DNA from: Bacillota bacterium
Lineage (GTDB): Bacteria > Bacillota > Clostridia > Christensenellales > CAG-138
Direction: 5' to 3'
Length of the DNA stretch: 13,787 bases
Assembly (NCBI GenBank): GCA_023416175.1
Contig: JAEZIE010000064.1
Coordinates: 1 to 13,787 of the forward strand
How positions within the stretch are numbered: position 1 is the first letter of the stretch; each line of letters begins with the position of its first letter. The notes below the pieces were generated by a model, which made no database searches, was not told where the DNA came from, and saw only the letters and a list, made by a program, of their open reading frames with translations. Below, piece after piece: positions 1-6,997 of the stretch. The position numbers were made by a program, and so were the translations under genes.

Positions 1-60
1 GGGTGGGTCTCGGGATGCCGCGTTTTTAGTTGGCGCTTGGCGTGGCGGAGGGACTGACGG

Positions 61-183
61 ATGTTTGAGGGAAAGAGGCGGCTCTGTTGCCTCAAGCATC
101 TGCCGCCCGAACGGCTTTTTTTATTCAGTATCGTCCGAGAAGGGCGTTTCAATTTTAACCAGGCGATTTGGAAAGGGATGTAA
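61..183 (+). CDS. small ORF upstream of murD (40 aa, unrecognised)
   Basis: An ATG at 61 follows a GGAGGG ribosome site (47-52) with 8 bases of spacing, and the frame stays open for 40 codons to a TAA three bases before the murD start. The peptide is basic (starts MFEGKRRLCCLKHL, ends FNQAIWKGM) and matches no family I know. A reading frame entering from the left ends with TGA at 55-57, so this ORF could be the next cistron or a leader peptide coupled to murD. Against it: a terminator-like hairpin with seven T's lies inside it (102-122), and 40 open codons can arise by chance. Treat it as a candidate only. Confidence 0.33.
   Translation: MFEGKRRLCCLKHLPPERLFLFSIVREGRFNFNQAIWKGM
102..122 (+). 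terminator. weak terminator-like hairpin in the murD leader
   Basis: GCCG (102-105) and CGGC (112-115) form a 4-bp GC stem with a 6-base loop, followed directly by seven T's (116-122). The stem is short for an intrinsic terminator. An alternative pairing exists: GGCGGC at 77-82 with GCCGCC at 102-107, which uses up the left arm of the terminator stem. The two folds exclude each other, which resembles an attenuator, but this rests on reading the sequence only. It could also simply end the transcript of an upstream gene. Confidence 0.3.
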
Positions 184-186
184 AGC

Positions 187-1533
187 ATGAAAACCGCGCT
201 TATCGTTGGCATGGCGCGCTCCGGGATCGCGAGCGCCCAACTGCTCGCCTCCCAGGGCTGGCATCTGATACTCAACGATTCGCGTCCGGAAGTGCCCGAG
301 GTAGCCGCTGCACTTTCGGATGTCAAGTATGGAAACGCGCTGGGCAAGGACCCGGCGGAGTATGTATCCAACGTTGACCTTGTGGTGGTAAGCCCGGGCG
401 TTTCGCTCTTCCAGCCTTTTGTACAAGAGGCGCGCGCCGCAGGGGTCGAAGTCATCAGTGAGATCGAGTTGGGCTGGCGGTACTCTAAGGGAGAGTTTTT
501 GTGCATCACCGGTACCAACGGCAAGACAACATGCACCGCGCTGACCGGGGAAATATTCAAACATGCGGGCAGGAACACATTTGTCCTGGGCAACATCGGC
601 ACGCCCATCACACAGTGCGCGCTTGAAACCCAGGAAGGGGACGTTATCGTGGCGGAGACGGCTGCGCTGCAGCTCGAGGGCAACGTATTCTTCCACGCAA
701 AGTCTGCGGCGGTATCCAACATCACCGAGGATCATCTGGACCGCTTTTTGACGATGGAAAACTATATCGCTGCAAAATGCAAGATACTCGACAACCAGAC
801 GGCGGACGACTTTGCAATACTCAATTACGATGATCCCATCGTACGGAACATGGCCGGAAAAACCCCTGCCCGCAAACTATTTTTCTCCCGCAAAGAAGAG
901 GTGGAGGAAGGCGTGTATGCGATCGGGCAGGAGGTGCGCTACCGCTTGAACGGGGAAGAAGGCGTTTTGTGTCTCGCAGATGAGATCCGCATTCCGGGCG
1001 CGCACAATCTCGAAAACGCGATGCTGTGCGCCTGCATTGCACTCTCGCGGGGCGTTTTACCAGAGACCATCCGTGAAACGCTTATGACGTTTCCCGGCGT
1101 GGAGCATAGGATTGAGTTTGTCACTGAGCGCCGCGGCGTTCGTTACATCAACGACAGCAAGGGCACCAATCCGGACAGCACCATCAAAGCGGTATCTGCG
1201 ATGGACCGGCCAACGGTTCTTCTTTTGGGCGGCTACGACAAACACAGCTCATTTGACGAGCTGTTCTTTGTCATCATGCAAAGCCGCGTAAAGGCTGCAG
1301 TCGCTCTGGGGAAGACGGCCGAAAAGATTATGGAAGCCGCCGGGCGCGCGGGTTTTCAAAATATCGTCCACTGCACGGGAGGCTTTCAAGAGGCTGTCGA
1401 TATGGCGCGTGACATGAGTGTCCCCGGCGATACGGTGCTGCTTTCCCCGGCCTGCGCAAGCTGGGATATGTTTGACAATTTTGAGCAGCGTGGCCGCGTA
1501 TTCAAGGACATCGTGGCAGCGTACCCGGCATGA
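187..1533 (+). CDS. murD: UDP-N-acetylmuramoylalanine--D-glutamate ligase MurD
   Basis: Cytoplasmic ATP-dependent ligase that adds D-glutamate to UDP-MurNAc-L-alanine, the second amino-acid step of peptidoglycan precursor synthesis. The 448-residue length is normal. Visible Mur ligase motifs: an N-terminal Rossmann-like nucleotide-sugar domain beginning TALIVGMARSG, the P-loop GTNGKTT (109-115), NITEDHLDRF (178-187), GAHNLEN (271-277), HRIE (307-310), NDSKGTNPDST (322-332), and the C-terminal LSPACASWDMFDNFEQRG block (419-436). The ATG at 187 is preceded by GGAAAGGG at 170-177. AETAALQLEG (157-166) departs from the commoner E-x-SSFQLE form, and DSKGTN replaces the more frequent DSKATN; neither removes the P-loop. 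The stop overlaps the ATG of a small ORF (ATGA). Confidence 0.97.
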   Translation: MKTALIVGMARSGIASAQLLASQGWHLILNDSRPEVPEVAAALSDVKYGNALGKDPAEYVSNVDLVVVSPGVSLFQPFVQEARAAGVEVISEIELGWRYSKGEFLCITGTNGKTTCTALTGEIFKHAGRNTFVLGNIGTPITQCALETQEGDVIVAETAALQLEGNVFFHAKSAAVSNITEDHLDRFLTMENYIAAKCKILDNQTADDFAILNYDDPIVRNMAGKTPARKLFFSRKEEVEEGVYAIGQEVRYRLNGEEGVLCLADEIRIPGAHNLENAMLCACIALSRGVLPETIRETLMTFPGVEHRIEFVTERRGVRYINDSKGTNPDSTIKAVSAMDRPTVLLLGGYDKHSSFDELFFVIMQSRVKAAVALGKTAEKIMEAAGRAGFQNIVHCTGGFQEAVDMARDMSVPGDTVLLSPACASWDMFDNFEQRGRVFKDIVAAYPA

Positions 1534-1649
1534 CCATTGCACTTATGGCATATGCCGGAAAGCCGAGGAATAAAAGGCATATCCATCCGCATAGGATGAA
1601 GGGCGGTATTGACGTAAGGAGCGGGGATGCTGCGGGAGGGAACCGGTAG
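1530..1649 (+). CDS. small ORF bridging murD and ftsW (39 aa, unrecognised)
   Basis: This frame begins with an ATG that overlaps the murD stop (ATGA, 1530-1533) and ends with TAG at 1647-1649, directly abutting the ftsW ATG at 1650. It therefore fills the gap with no spare base. The 39-residue product (starts MTIALMAYAGKPRNKRH) is rich in Lys, Arg and His and belongs to no family I recognise. There is no separate ribosome site, so expression would depend on coupling to murD. The ftsW ribosome site GGGAGGG (1634-1640) lies inside its last codons, so ribosomes finishing it would stop at the ftsW start. Four AGG codons in 39 look unlike neighbouring genes, which argues for chance. It may serve only as a coupling bridge. 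Confidence 0.35.
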   Translation: MTIALMAYAGKPRNKRHIHPHRMKGGIDVRSGDAAGGNR

Positions 1650-2759
1650 ATGGAGCGCTTAAAAAAAGCAAAGCCGGGACGCATGGATTTTGGCATCCTG
1701 ATCGTGGTGCTTGCTTTGTGCGCTATCGGCCTTGTGATGGTGTTCTCTGCCAGCTACTATTCCGCGCAGGAGAAGATAGGGGATGCGCTTTACTACGTGC
1801 GCAAGCAGGCCATCTACCTTGCAATTTCCATCCCCGCCATGCTCCTCCTAACCAGAATCGACTACCATGTGCTCGATAAGCTGAAGACCCCGATCCTGCT
1901 CGTCTGCGCCATTCTGCTCGTTGCGGTACTGCTTTTTGGCAGCGAATACAACGGCGCCAAGCGCTGGCTTTCCATAGCGGGGCAGAGCATACAGCCCTCC
2001 GAGGTGGCAAAGTTCGGCATGATGATCTATATGAGCGCGTTTATGGCCAGCCGGCAGCATCTGATGAAAAATTTCATCAAAGGGTTATTGCCCATGCTGC
2101 TGGTATTGGGGCTCATTTGCGGGCTCATTATGCTCCAGCCCAATATGTCCATGGCCGTTATCATCGGCATGATGGGCATTGCCATGCTGTATGTGGGCGG
2201 GGCGGATTTTAAGTACATCGCGTTATTGATGCTCGCAGGCGTGGCCCTCTTTTTCCTGCTGACGTTGGTAGCGGAATACCGCATGAAGCGTCTCGTCAGT
2301 TTTACCAATCCGTGGGAGGATCCTTCCGGCACGGGCTACCAGCTCATACAGTCCCTTTATGCTTTAGGCGCGGGCGGTCTGTTTGGGCAGGGGCTGAACA
2401 ACAGCCGGCAGAAGCTATTATACCTGACGTTTGGAGAAAGCGATTTTGTGTTTTCCATCATTGGGGAGGAGCTTGGGTTTATTGGGGCCGCGATAGTGTT
2501 GTTACTGTATCTCTTTATCGTCTACCGGGGCATCCGCGTGGCGCTAAAGTGCAAGGACCGCTTTGGCAGCCTGTTGTCTGCGGGAATCACAATCGTTTTT
2601 GCGCTGCAGGTCGCGGTAAATGTGGGCGTCGTCACTGGAGTCATGCCCACCACCGGCCAGGCGATGCCGTTTATCAGTGCGGGAGGAAGCTCTTTGCTGA
2701 TTTTTATGAGCGCAATGGGCGTTCTGCTAAACATTTCGCGTCATACATCCGAATTATAA
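1650..2759 (+). CDS. ftsW: SEDS glycosyltransferase FtsW / SpoVE
   Basis: Polytopic membrane protein of the SEDS family (FtsW, RodA, SpoVE), a lipid II polymerase that makes septal glycan strands with a partner class B penicillin-binding protein. The 369 residues fit about ten membrane segments. Visible motifs: the N-terminal GLVMVFSAS segment, NGAKRWL and IQPSEVAK (101-121), MLQPNMS (161-167), GTGYQLIQSLYALGAGGLFG (the substrate loop), the putative catalytic Asp265 within GESDFVFSIIGEELGF, and PTTGQAMPFISAGGSS (333-348). That last motif is normally PTTG-x-PLPFISYGGSS, so the Tyr is replaced by Ala. GGGAGGG at 1634-1640 with 9 bases of spacing supports the ATG. The sequence does not separate vegetative FtsW from sporulation SpoVE; its place in a full dcw run favours a general division role. 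Confidence 0.95.
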   Translation: MERLKKAKPGRMDFGILIVVLALCAIGLVMVFSASYYSAQEKIGDALYYVRKQAIYLAISIPAMLLLTRIDYHVLDKLKTPILLVCAILLVAVLLFGSEYNGAKRWLSIAGQSIQPSEVAKFGMMIYMSAFMASRQHLMKNFIKGLLPMLLVLGLICGLIMLQPNMSMAVIIGMMGIAMLYVGGADFKYIALLMLAGVALFFLLTLVAEYRMKRLVSFTNPWEDPSGTGYQLIQSLYALGAGGLFGQGLNNSRQKLLYLTFGESDFVFSIIGEELGFIGAAIVLLLYLFIVYRGIRVALKCKDRFGSLLSAGITIVFALQVAVNVGVVTGVMPTTGQAMPFISAGGSSLLIFMSAMGVLLNISRHTSEL

Positions 2760-2876
2760 GGTACGGGGCAAAACGCGAGGAACAGGGGACATGGTGCCAA
2801 GTAGACGGCGCGGCACGTTTTTTCAACCGGATGCATAAGATGAAATTGTTCGCGAGCCATCCGGAGGTGAAATTTG

Positions 2877-4139
2877 ATGTCCCGAATCATTGTGGCGGGC
2901 GGGTCGCCGCTTTGCGGCGAACTGTATGCGCCAGGCGCCAAAAATGCTGCCCTGCCTATTCTGGCGGCGGCGCTATTGGCGCAACATCCAGTGCGTTTAA
3001 CTGATTGTCCGCGCCTGAGCGACGTCTACAATATGATAGAGCTTTTGCGCGCTCTTGGCTGTACGATCTCCTGGGAGGAGAATGTCCTTACCATAGATCC
3101 GCGTGACGCGCAGTGCCATGAGTTGCCCGAACATCTGTCCAAGTCCCTCAGGTCCTCAATTTTTCTGCTTGGTCCCATGGTGGGGAAGTTTGGCCGCGCG
3201 ATCGCGACATTCCCGGGTGGCTGCGATATCGGCTTAAGGCCAATCGACCTGCACATTACGGCGCTGGGGGCTCTTGGCGTAGAGATCGAAGAATCATTCG
3301 GAACCATCCATTGCATGGGCGGGAATTTAGTTGGCGCGCACATCCATTTGGATTATCCGAGCGTGGGTGCGACGGAAAATGCCATGATGGCCGCCGTCTC
3401 GGCAAGTGGGGAAACCGTCATCCAAAACGCCGCGCGGGAGCCGGAAATCGTGGACCTGCAGAACTTCCTCTGCAAGCTCGGGTTTTCCGTGCGCGGGGCG
3501 GGGAGCTCCGCCATCTATATCGAGGGCGGCTGTAATCCCAAGCCCGCGGAGCACCGTATTATGGCGGACCGTATCGTAACTGGTACCTATTTGTGCGCCG
3601 CCGCCATCACGGGAGGGGACGTCTGCATCCGAGGGATCGCGCCCGAGCACTTGGGTTGCGTCATCAGCAAGCTTAGGGAAGCTGGCTGCGAGGTGCAGAT
3701 CGGTGCAAGCTATTTGCGGGTCATCGGCCCCAAACGCCCGCGCGAGTTGAAGCGCGTGGAAACCTTGCCGCATCCCGGCTTTCCCACGGATATGCAGGCA
3801 CAGATATTCGCGCTGTGTACAGTCGCGGAAGGCACTTCAATCATCGTGGAAAACGTTTTTGAAAGTCGGTTCAAGCATGCTTCGGAGCTTACGCGCATGG
3901 GTGCGGAAAGCAGCGTAAACGGTCGTATCGCTGTGATACGTGGCGTAAAGCGGCTTACAGGAGCGAACGTCGACGCAAGGGACCTTCGCGGCGGGGCTGC
4001 GCTGATATTGGCTGGCCTTCGCGCAGAAGGGGAAACGGTGGTACACGGAGCGGAACACGTGGACCGTGGCTATGAAAGAATAGAACGCGATCTTGCGGCG
4101 CTAGGCGCCAGGATCACTAGACAGGAAGAAGCACTTTGA
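2877..4139 (+). CDS. murA: UDP-N-acetylglucosamine 1-carboxyvinyltransferase MurA
   Basis: Cytoplasmic enzyme that transfers enolpyruvate from PEP to UDP-GlcNAc, the first committed step of peptidoglycan synthesis. With the ATG at 2877 it has 420 residues, the usual length, and key residues fall at nearly Escherichia coli positions: Lys22-Asn23 in GAKNAALPILAAALLA, the catalytic Cys116 in FPGGCDIG (E. coli Cys115) and Asp305 in FPTDMQAQ. Because this Cys is retained rather than Asp, target-based fosfomycin resistance is not predicted. GGAGGTG at 2862-2868 gives 8 bases of spacing to ATG 2877; a TTG three bases earlier is in frame but less likely. Many Bacillota have two MurA paralogues, and this one sits in the dcw run between ftsW and divIB. 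The 117-base gap before it holds no murG remnant that I can see. Confidence 0.96.
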   Translation: MSRIIVAGGSPLCGELYAPGAKNAALPILAAALLAQHPVRLTDCPRLSDVYNMIELLRALGCTISWEENVLTIDPRDAQCHELPEHLSKSLRSSIFLLGPMVGKFGRAIATFPGGCDIGLRPIDLHITALGALGVEIEESFGTIHCMGGNLVGAHIHLDYPSVGATENAMMAAVSASGETVIQNAAREPEIVDLQNFLCKLGFSVRGAGSSAIYIEGGCNPKPAEHRIMADRIVTGTYLCAAAITGGDVCIRGIAPEHLGCVISKLREAGCEVQIGASYLRVIGPKRPRELKRVETLPHPGFPTDMQAQIFALCTVAEGTSIIVENVFESRFKHASELTRMGAESSVNGRIAVIRGVKRLTGANVDARDLRGGAALILAGLRAEGETVVHGAEHVDRGYERIERDLAALGARITRQEEAL

Positions 4140-4148
4140 GGAAACCTG

Positions 4149-5498
4149 ATGCAAAACAAAGGAACCGGCGGAACTAGCTCCAGAAGAGGGCCTCAAAATA
4201 CGCGGGTGTATGCGCCCACACACCATAGGGGCGCTACCCTGGCTGCCGGTGCGGGACAAGCTTCGGAGGTACGGCAGGCAAGCAAGAGTTCTCCAAACGG
4301 AACTGGAGTGCGGCAACCCGTAAGCCAACCGGCAAACAGGCAGGGGACTCCAGGACTGCAATCGGCGCAGGCCAAGCCAATTGAGCCGGTCGAGCAGCCT
4401 GAACGATATGCCCCGACGCGTCCCCGGCAGGAAGGAGCGCAGACGTCTTCCCGCAATACCGCCTATGTTCCACAACGGGGGCAGGGTGCAGACGCAGCAG
4501 CACCGCGTGGCGGCTATGCGCCAAGAAAAAAAGCTGGTTCAAAGGATGCCAGGACGACGCCCGCCCGCCCGAAGGAGAACACCCGTAAAAAGGACGGACA
4601 AGCCAGGGCAATATCGAATATCCATCGGCTGGAGAGTGTGAGCGCGGCGGAAGAAGCGCGTAAGCGCGAGCTTACCCGTGAAAAAAAGAAGGAAAAGAAA
4701 AAGCAGAAGCAGCCGATCGATCCTAAAAAGTTACTGGCCTTCGGCATTATTGGGGTTTCCGGTATCGCACTGCTGCTTTTGGGATATTTTTTGTTCCTAC
4801 TGCAGACGGTGGAGGTGGACGGCAACGGAACATATGCGGATGAAAGCATCGTTGAGCTTTCCGGCTTACGCAAAGGGACGCATATGCTCTTGTGCAGTTC
4901 TGACCAGGTCAAAGAAAATATCGAGAAAAACCCTTATCTTCAAGTGCGGTCGGTAGAGAAAGCGCTGCCCAATACCATATGCATTGAGGTTGTGGAACGG
5001 CGCGAGGTCGCGGCCATCCGGAGCCAGGAGTACGATGTCATCATAGACGATACCGGGCATGTGCTCTCCATCGGAAAAGGCAGCGATTTAAAGAAGCTTT
5101 TGCTCGTTTCTGGTATGTCCAATATCGGCTTTGAGGTCAACGAGCAGATCGGTACGGCGAGCGATTTGCAAACACAGGTGCTTCTTTCGCTCATCCTGGA
5201 GCTTGAAAATCTCGATCTAATAAAAGACGTCGCGCGAGCGGACCTCTCCAACCCGCTCAATGTCTGCCTGTACACGACGGAGAATATTACGGTTATGCTT
5301 GGCCAGCCCGATGGCCTTTCCGAAAAGCTCTCCTGGATGCGGGATGCGCTGCCCTCGCTGCGCAAAAGCGGAGTTTCAGGCGGAACGCTGGACGTAAGCG
5401 CAAAAGGCGGTGCGATCTATGCTCCGGCGGAGGTAGCATCCTTACCGGAACCCGAGCAAACGCCGGAAACGACGCCTGAGCCTTCTGAAACGGAGTAG
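4149..5498 (+). CDS. divIB: cell division protein DivIB / FtsQ
   Basis: Bitopic divisome protein that bridges cytoplasm and septal wall machinery with FtsL/DivIC. Layout of the 449 residues: an unusually long cytoplasmic tail (1-194) rich in Pro, Gln, Arg and Ala and ending in a very basic, coiled-coil-like stretch (about 166-188); one membrane segment (195-218); a POTRA domain starting at LQTVEVDGN (about 218-290); then the beta domain ending SGGTLDVSAKGGAIYAP; and a Pro/Glu/Thr-rich C-terminus. Typical DivIB tails are a few tens of residues. The tail repeats a Tyr-Ala/Val-Pro motif at residues 21, 87, 106 and 123. The start lies 9 bases after the murA stop, and its ribosome site GAGGAAA overlaps that stop, suggesting tight coupling. 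The frame stays open for 84 codons beyond the TAG. Confidence 0.88.
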   Translation: MQNKGTGGTSSRRGPQNTRVYAPTHHRGATLAAGAGQASEVRQASKSSPNGTGVRQPVSQPANRQGTPGLQSAQAKPIEPVEQPERYAPTRPRQEGAQTSSRNTAYVPQRGQGADAAAPRGGYAPRKKAGSKDARTTPARPKENTRKKDGQARAISNIHRLESVSAAEEARKRELTREKKKEKKKQKQPIDPKKLLAFGIIGVSGIALLLLGYFLFLLQTVEVDGNGTYADESIVELSGLRKGTHMLLCSSDQVKENIEKNPYLQVRSVEKALPNTICIEVVERREVAAIRSQEYDVIIDDTGHVLSIGKGSDLKKLLLVSGMSNIGFEVNEQIGTASDLQTQVLLSLILELENLDLIKDVARADLSNPLNVCLYTTENITVMLGQPDGLSEKLSWMRDALPSLRKSGVSGGTLDVSAKGGAIYAPAEVASLPEPEQTPETTPEPSETE

Positions 5499-5787
5499 AA
5501 GGAACGCTGCCGCCCGACGAAGCAGGAACCGCGAACGCCAAATCTTCAGGAATACGGCCAGCAACCTGCTAAGCGCCCGAAAAATCGCCGGGCGAATGCA
5601 TACAAAGCGCAGAGTAGCGCGAAAAAATCGTGCGAAAAGGGCTATATCTGCTATTTTGAAATGGGTTTATATGGGTTAGCATGGAACATTTTGTACTCCC
5701 GTTGCACAAAGGATACCAAATATGGTATATTATTTTTGTGTACGTATGGCTAATCCCAATAAAACCATAAAAACGGAGGAAACACCG
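5499..5787 (+). other. divIB-ftsA gap with a hairpin and ftsA leader
   Basis: This 289-base stretch separates divIB from the preferred ftsA start. It contains an inverted repeat CGCCCG/CGGGCG (5574-5579 and 5589-5594) with no T run after it, so it is not a convincing terminator. An AT-rich zone from about 5640 carries the candidate ftsA promoter. The divIB reading frame stays open across it to a TAA at 5751. The in-frame ATGs at 5722 and 5746 lie in or just after the promoter and lack ribosome sites. Confidence 0.6.
5702..5731 (+). promoter_or_regulatory. candidate ftsA promoter with overlapping palindrome
   Basis: TATATT at 5726-5731 is a good sigma-A type -10 element (a TATTAT alternative starts at 5728). 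The best-placed -35 is TTGCAC at 5702-5707 with 18 bases of spacing, a weak match. A perfect 6-bp inverted repeat, ATACCA-AATA-TGGTAT (5713-5728), covers the spacer and the start of the -10 box, as an operator would. Start of transcription near 5738 would give a leader of about 50 bases before the TTG start at 5788. No regulator is identified. Confidence 0.4.
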
Positions 5788-6966
5788 TTGAAGCATGCAG
5801 TGGTGCTTGACATTGGCAGCTCCAAAGTTGTCAGCATGTGTGCAGGCCGTGCCGGTCAGGACGGCTTAGTGGTCTACGGCGCGGATGTGAGAAACTATTC
5901 CGGCTACCGTTTTGGCGCGTTTTCCAATATAAAGGAATTGCAGCGGGCGATTATGGAGAGCCTGCAGGCAACACAGCGCGAATGCGGGTTTAAGCTGAGG
6001 GAAATTTCCATTTCCATTCCAGCGCCGTTTTGCAGGCTATACGTAGGAACGGGCACGCTTTCGTTCGATTCTGCGCCAAAACGCATAACCGGCGCGGATA
6101 TCGATATGCTAATAAATACATCGCTTCCCAAAGAGCCTCTTGAAGGTTGCAGGCTCATACACAGCACACCCTATTCGTTCATACTGGATGGGGCGCAAAA
6201 GCACGAATTGCCTGCAAACGCTTCGGCCTCTCGTATTGAGGCGATGGTCTCGCATGTGTATGTGTGCGAGAAGTTCTTAAAACCGGTGCAGGAAGCCATC
6301 GAGCAGATGCACCTGCATGCTGGGGTATGCATCAGCGCGCCGCTTGCTTCAGCCTTGATGCTTATTCCGGAAAAAGACAGGCGCAAGCCCTCAGTACTCC
6401 TCGACGTTGGCTACACCCATACGGATGTGAGCGTAGTACTGAATTCTGCAATCGTCGCTTCGGATACCGTAGAGCTTGGCGGCATGCACTTTGCAAACGA
6501 CCTTGCGTATGGCCTCAATGTGACGCAGACGGCTGCGGAACAGGTGAAGCGCAAATACATGTTCTCGCAGGATTATCAGGACAGTACGGAGCTAATTCGT
6601 ACCGCCGAAGGTACTAAGAGCGTAGAGCGCGCCACCATCCAGTACATCATTGAGGAACGCGCAAAAGAACTCTGCTTCCTGGTGGATGATACGATGCGGG
6701 ACTTGGGCATCGATACGGACAAGCAGCCTTCCATCTGCCTGACCGGCGGAGGCCTTGCCCTGATGCGCGGCAGCCGCGAATATCTGGAGGAGATGCTCGG
6801 CGCCATTGTCCGCAAGGACATGCCTTGGATGCCGCGTATGAATTCCCCCAACTATGCAAGCGTGTTCGGAACAATGGAATTTGTTTTGCACACCGCCGAT
6901 GAGGATGCATATGCGCATAACGAAGGCGGCGTACTGCAGAGATTAAAAGAACTTTTTGTGAAATAG
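5788..6966 (+). CDS. ftsA: cell division protein FtsA (divergent, TTG start)
   Basis: Actin-fold protein that tethers FtsZ filaments to the membrane. I choose the TTG at 5788 because GGAGGAA (5775-5781) sits 6 bases upstream and the protein then begins KHAVVLDIGSSKV, as FtsA proteins do. That gives 392 residues, somewhat short (E. coli 420, B. subtilis about 440). Visible parts: phosphate-1 LDIGSSK (7-13), a 1C-like region (about 41-115), phosphate-2 LDVGYTHTD (205-213), GGMHFANDLAYGLNVTQTAAEQVKRKY (231-257, in the usual place), the adenosine motif LTGGGLALMRG (318-328), and a C-terminal amphipathic stretch GGVLQRLKELFVK fitting the membrane-targeting helix. The phosphate-2 loop is normally DIGGGTTD, so nucleotide binding may be altered. 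Position directly before ftsZ supports the FtsA call over other actin-like proteins. Confidence 0.88.
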   Translation: MKHAVVLDIGSSKVVSMCAGRAGQDGLVVYGADVRNYSGYRFGAFSNIKELQRAIMESLQATQRECGFKLREISISIPAPFCRLYVGTGTLSFDSAPKRITGADIDMLINTSLPKEPLEGCRLIHSTPYSFILDGAQKHELPANASASRIEAMVSHVYVCEKFLKPVQEAIEQMHLHAGVCISAPLASALMLIPEKDRRKPSVLLDVGYTHTDVSVVLNSAIVASDTVELGGMHFANDLAYGLNVTQTAAEQVKRKYMFSQDYQDSTELIRTAEGTKSVERATIQYIIEERAKELCFLVDDTMRDLGIDTDKQPSICLTGGGLALMRGSREYLEEMLGAIVRKDMPWMPRMNSPNYASVFGTMEFVLHTADEDAYAHNEGGVLQRLKELFVK

Positions 6967-6997
6967 GACGCGAAAGCATTTTTAGTGGACTGAAATG

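Noticed and set aside
1..60. C-terminus of mraY or another dcw gene at the left edge
   Set aside because: None of the three + frames ends in residues resembling MraY or MurF; the stretch is too short to assign.
2312..3004. 230-codon + frame overlapping ftsW and murA
   Set aside because: It lies out of frame across two well-supported genes, and its product looks like a shifted translation; the part between the genes does not resemble MurG.
2877..4139. Fosfomycin-resistant MurA
   Set aside because: The active-site residue is Cys116, not the Asp found in naturally resistant MurA enzymes.
5496..5498. TAG as a recoded (pyrrolysine) codon in divIB
   Set aside because: TAG also ends ftsA and spoVAC at natural positions, and no recoding element or pyl gene is present in the window. 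Ordinary termination is the default; the open frame after it is reported only as a curiosity.
5574..5594. Terminator after divIB
   Set aside because: The CGCCCG/CGGGCG hairpin has a 9-base loop and no T run after it.
5722..5787. ATG at 5722 or 5746 as the ftsA start
   Set aside because: The first lies within the candidate -10 box, neither has a ribosome site, and the added residues do not resemble FtsA. TTG at 5788 has GGAGGAA at ideal spacing.
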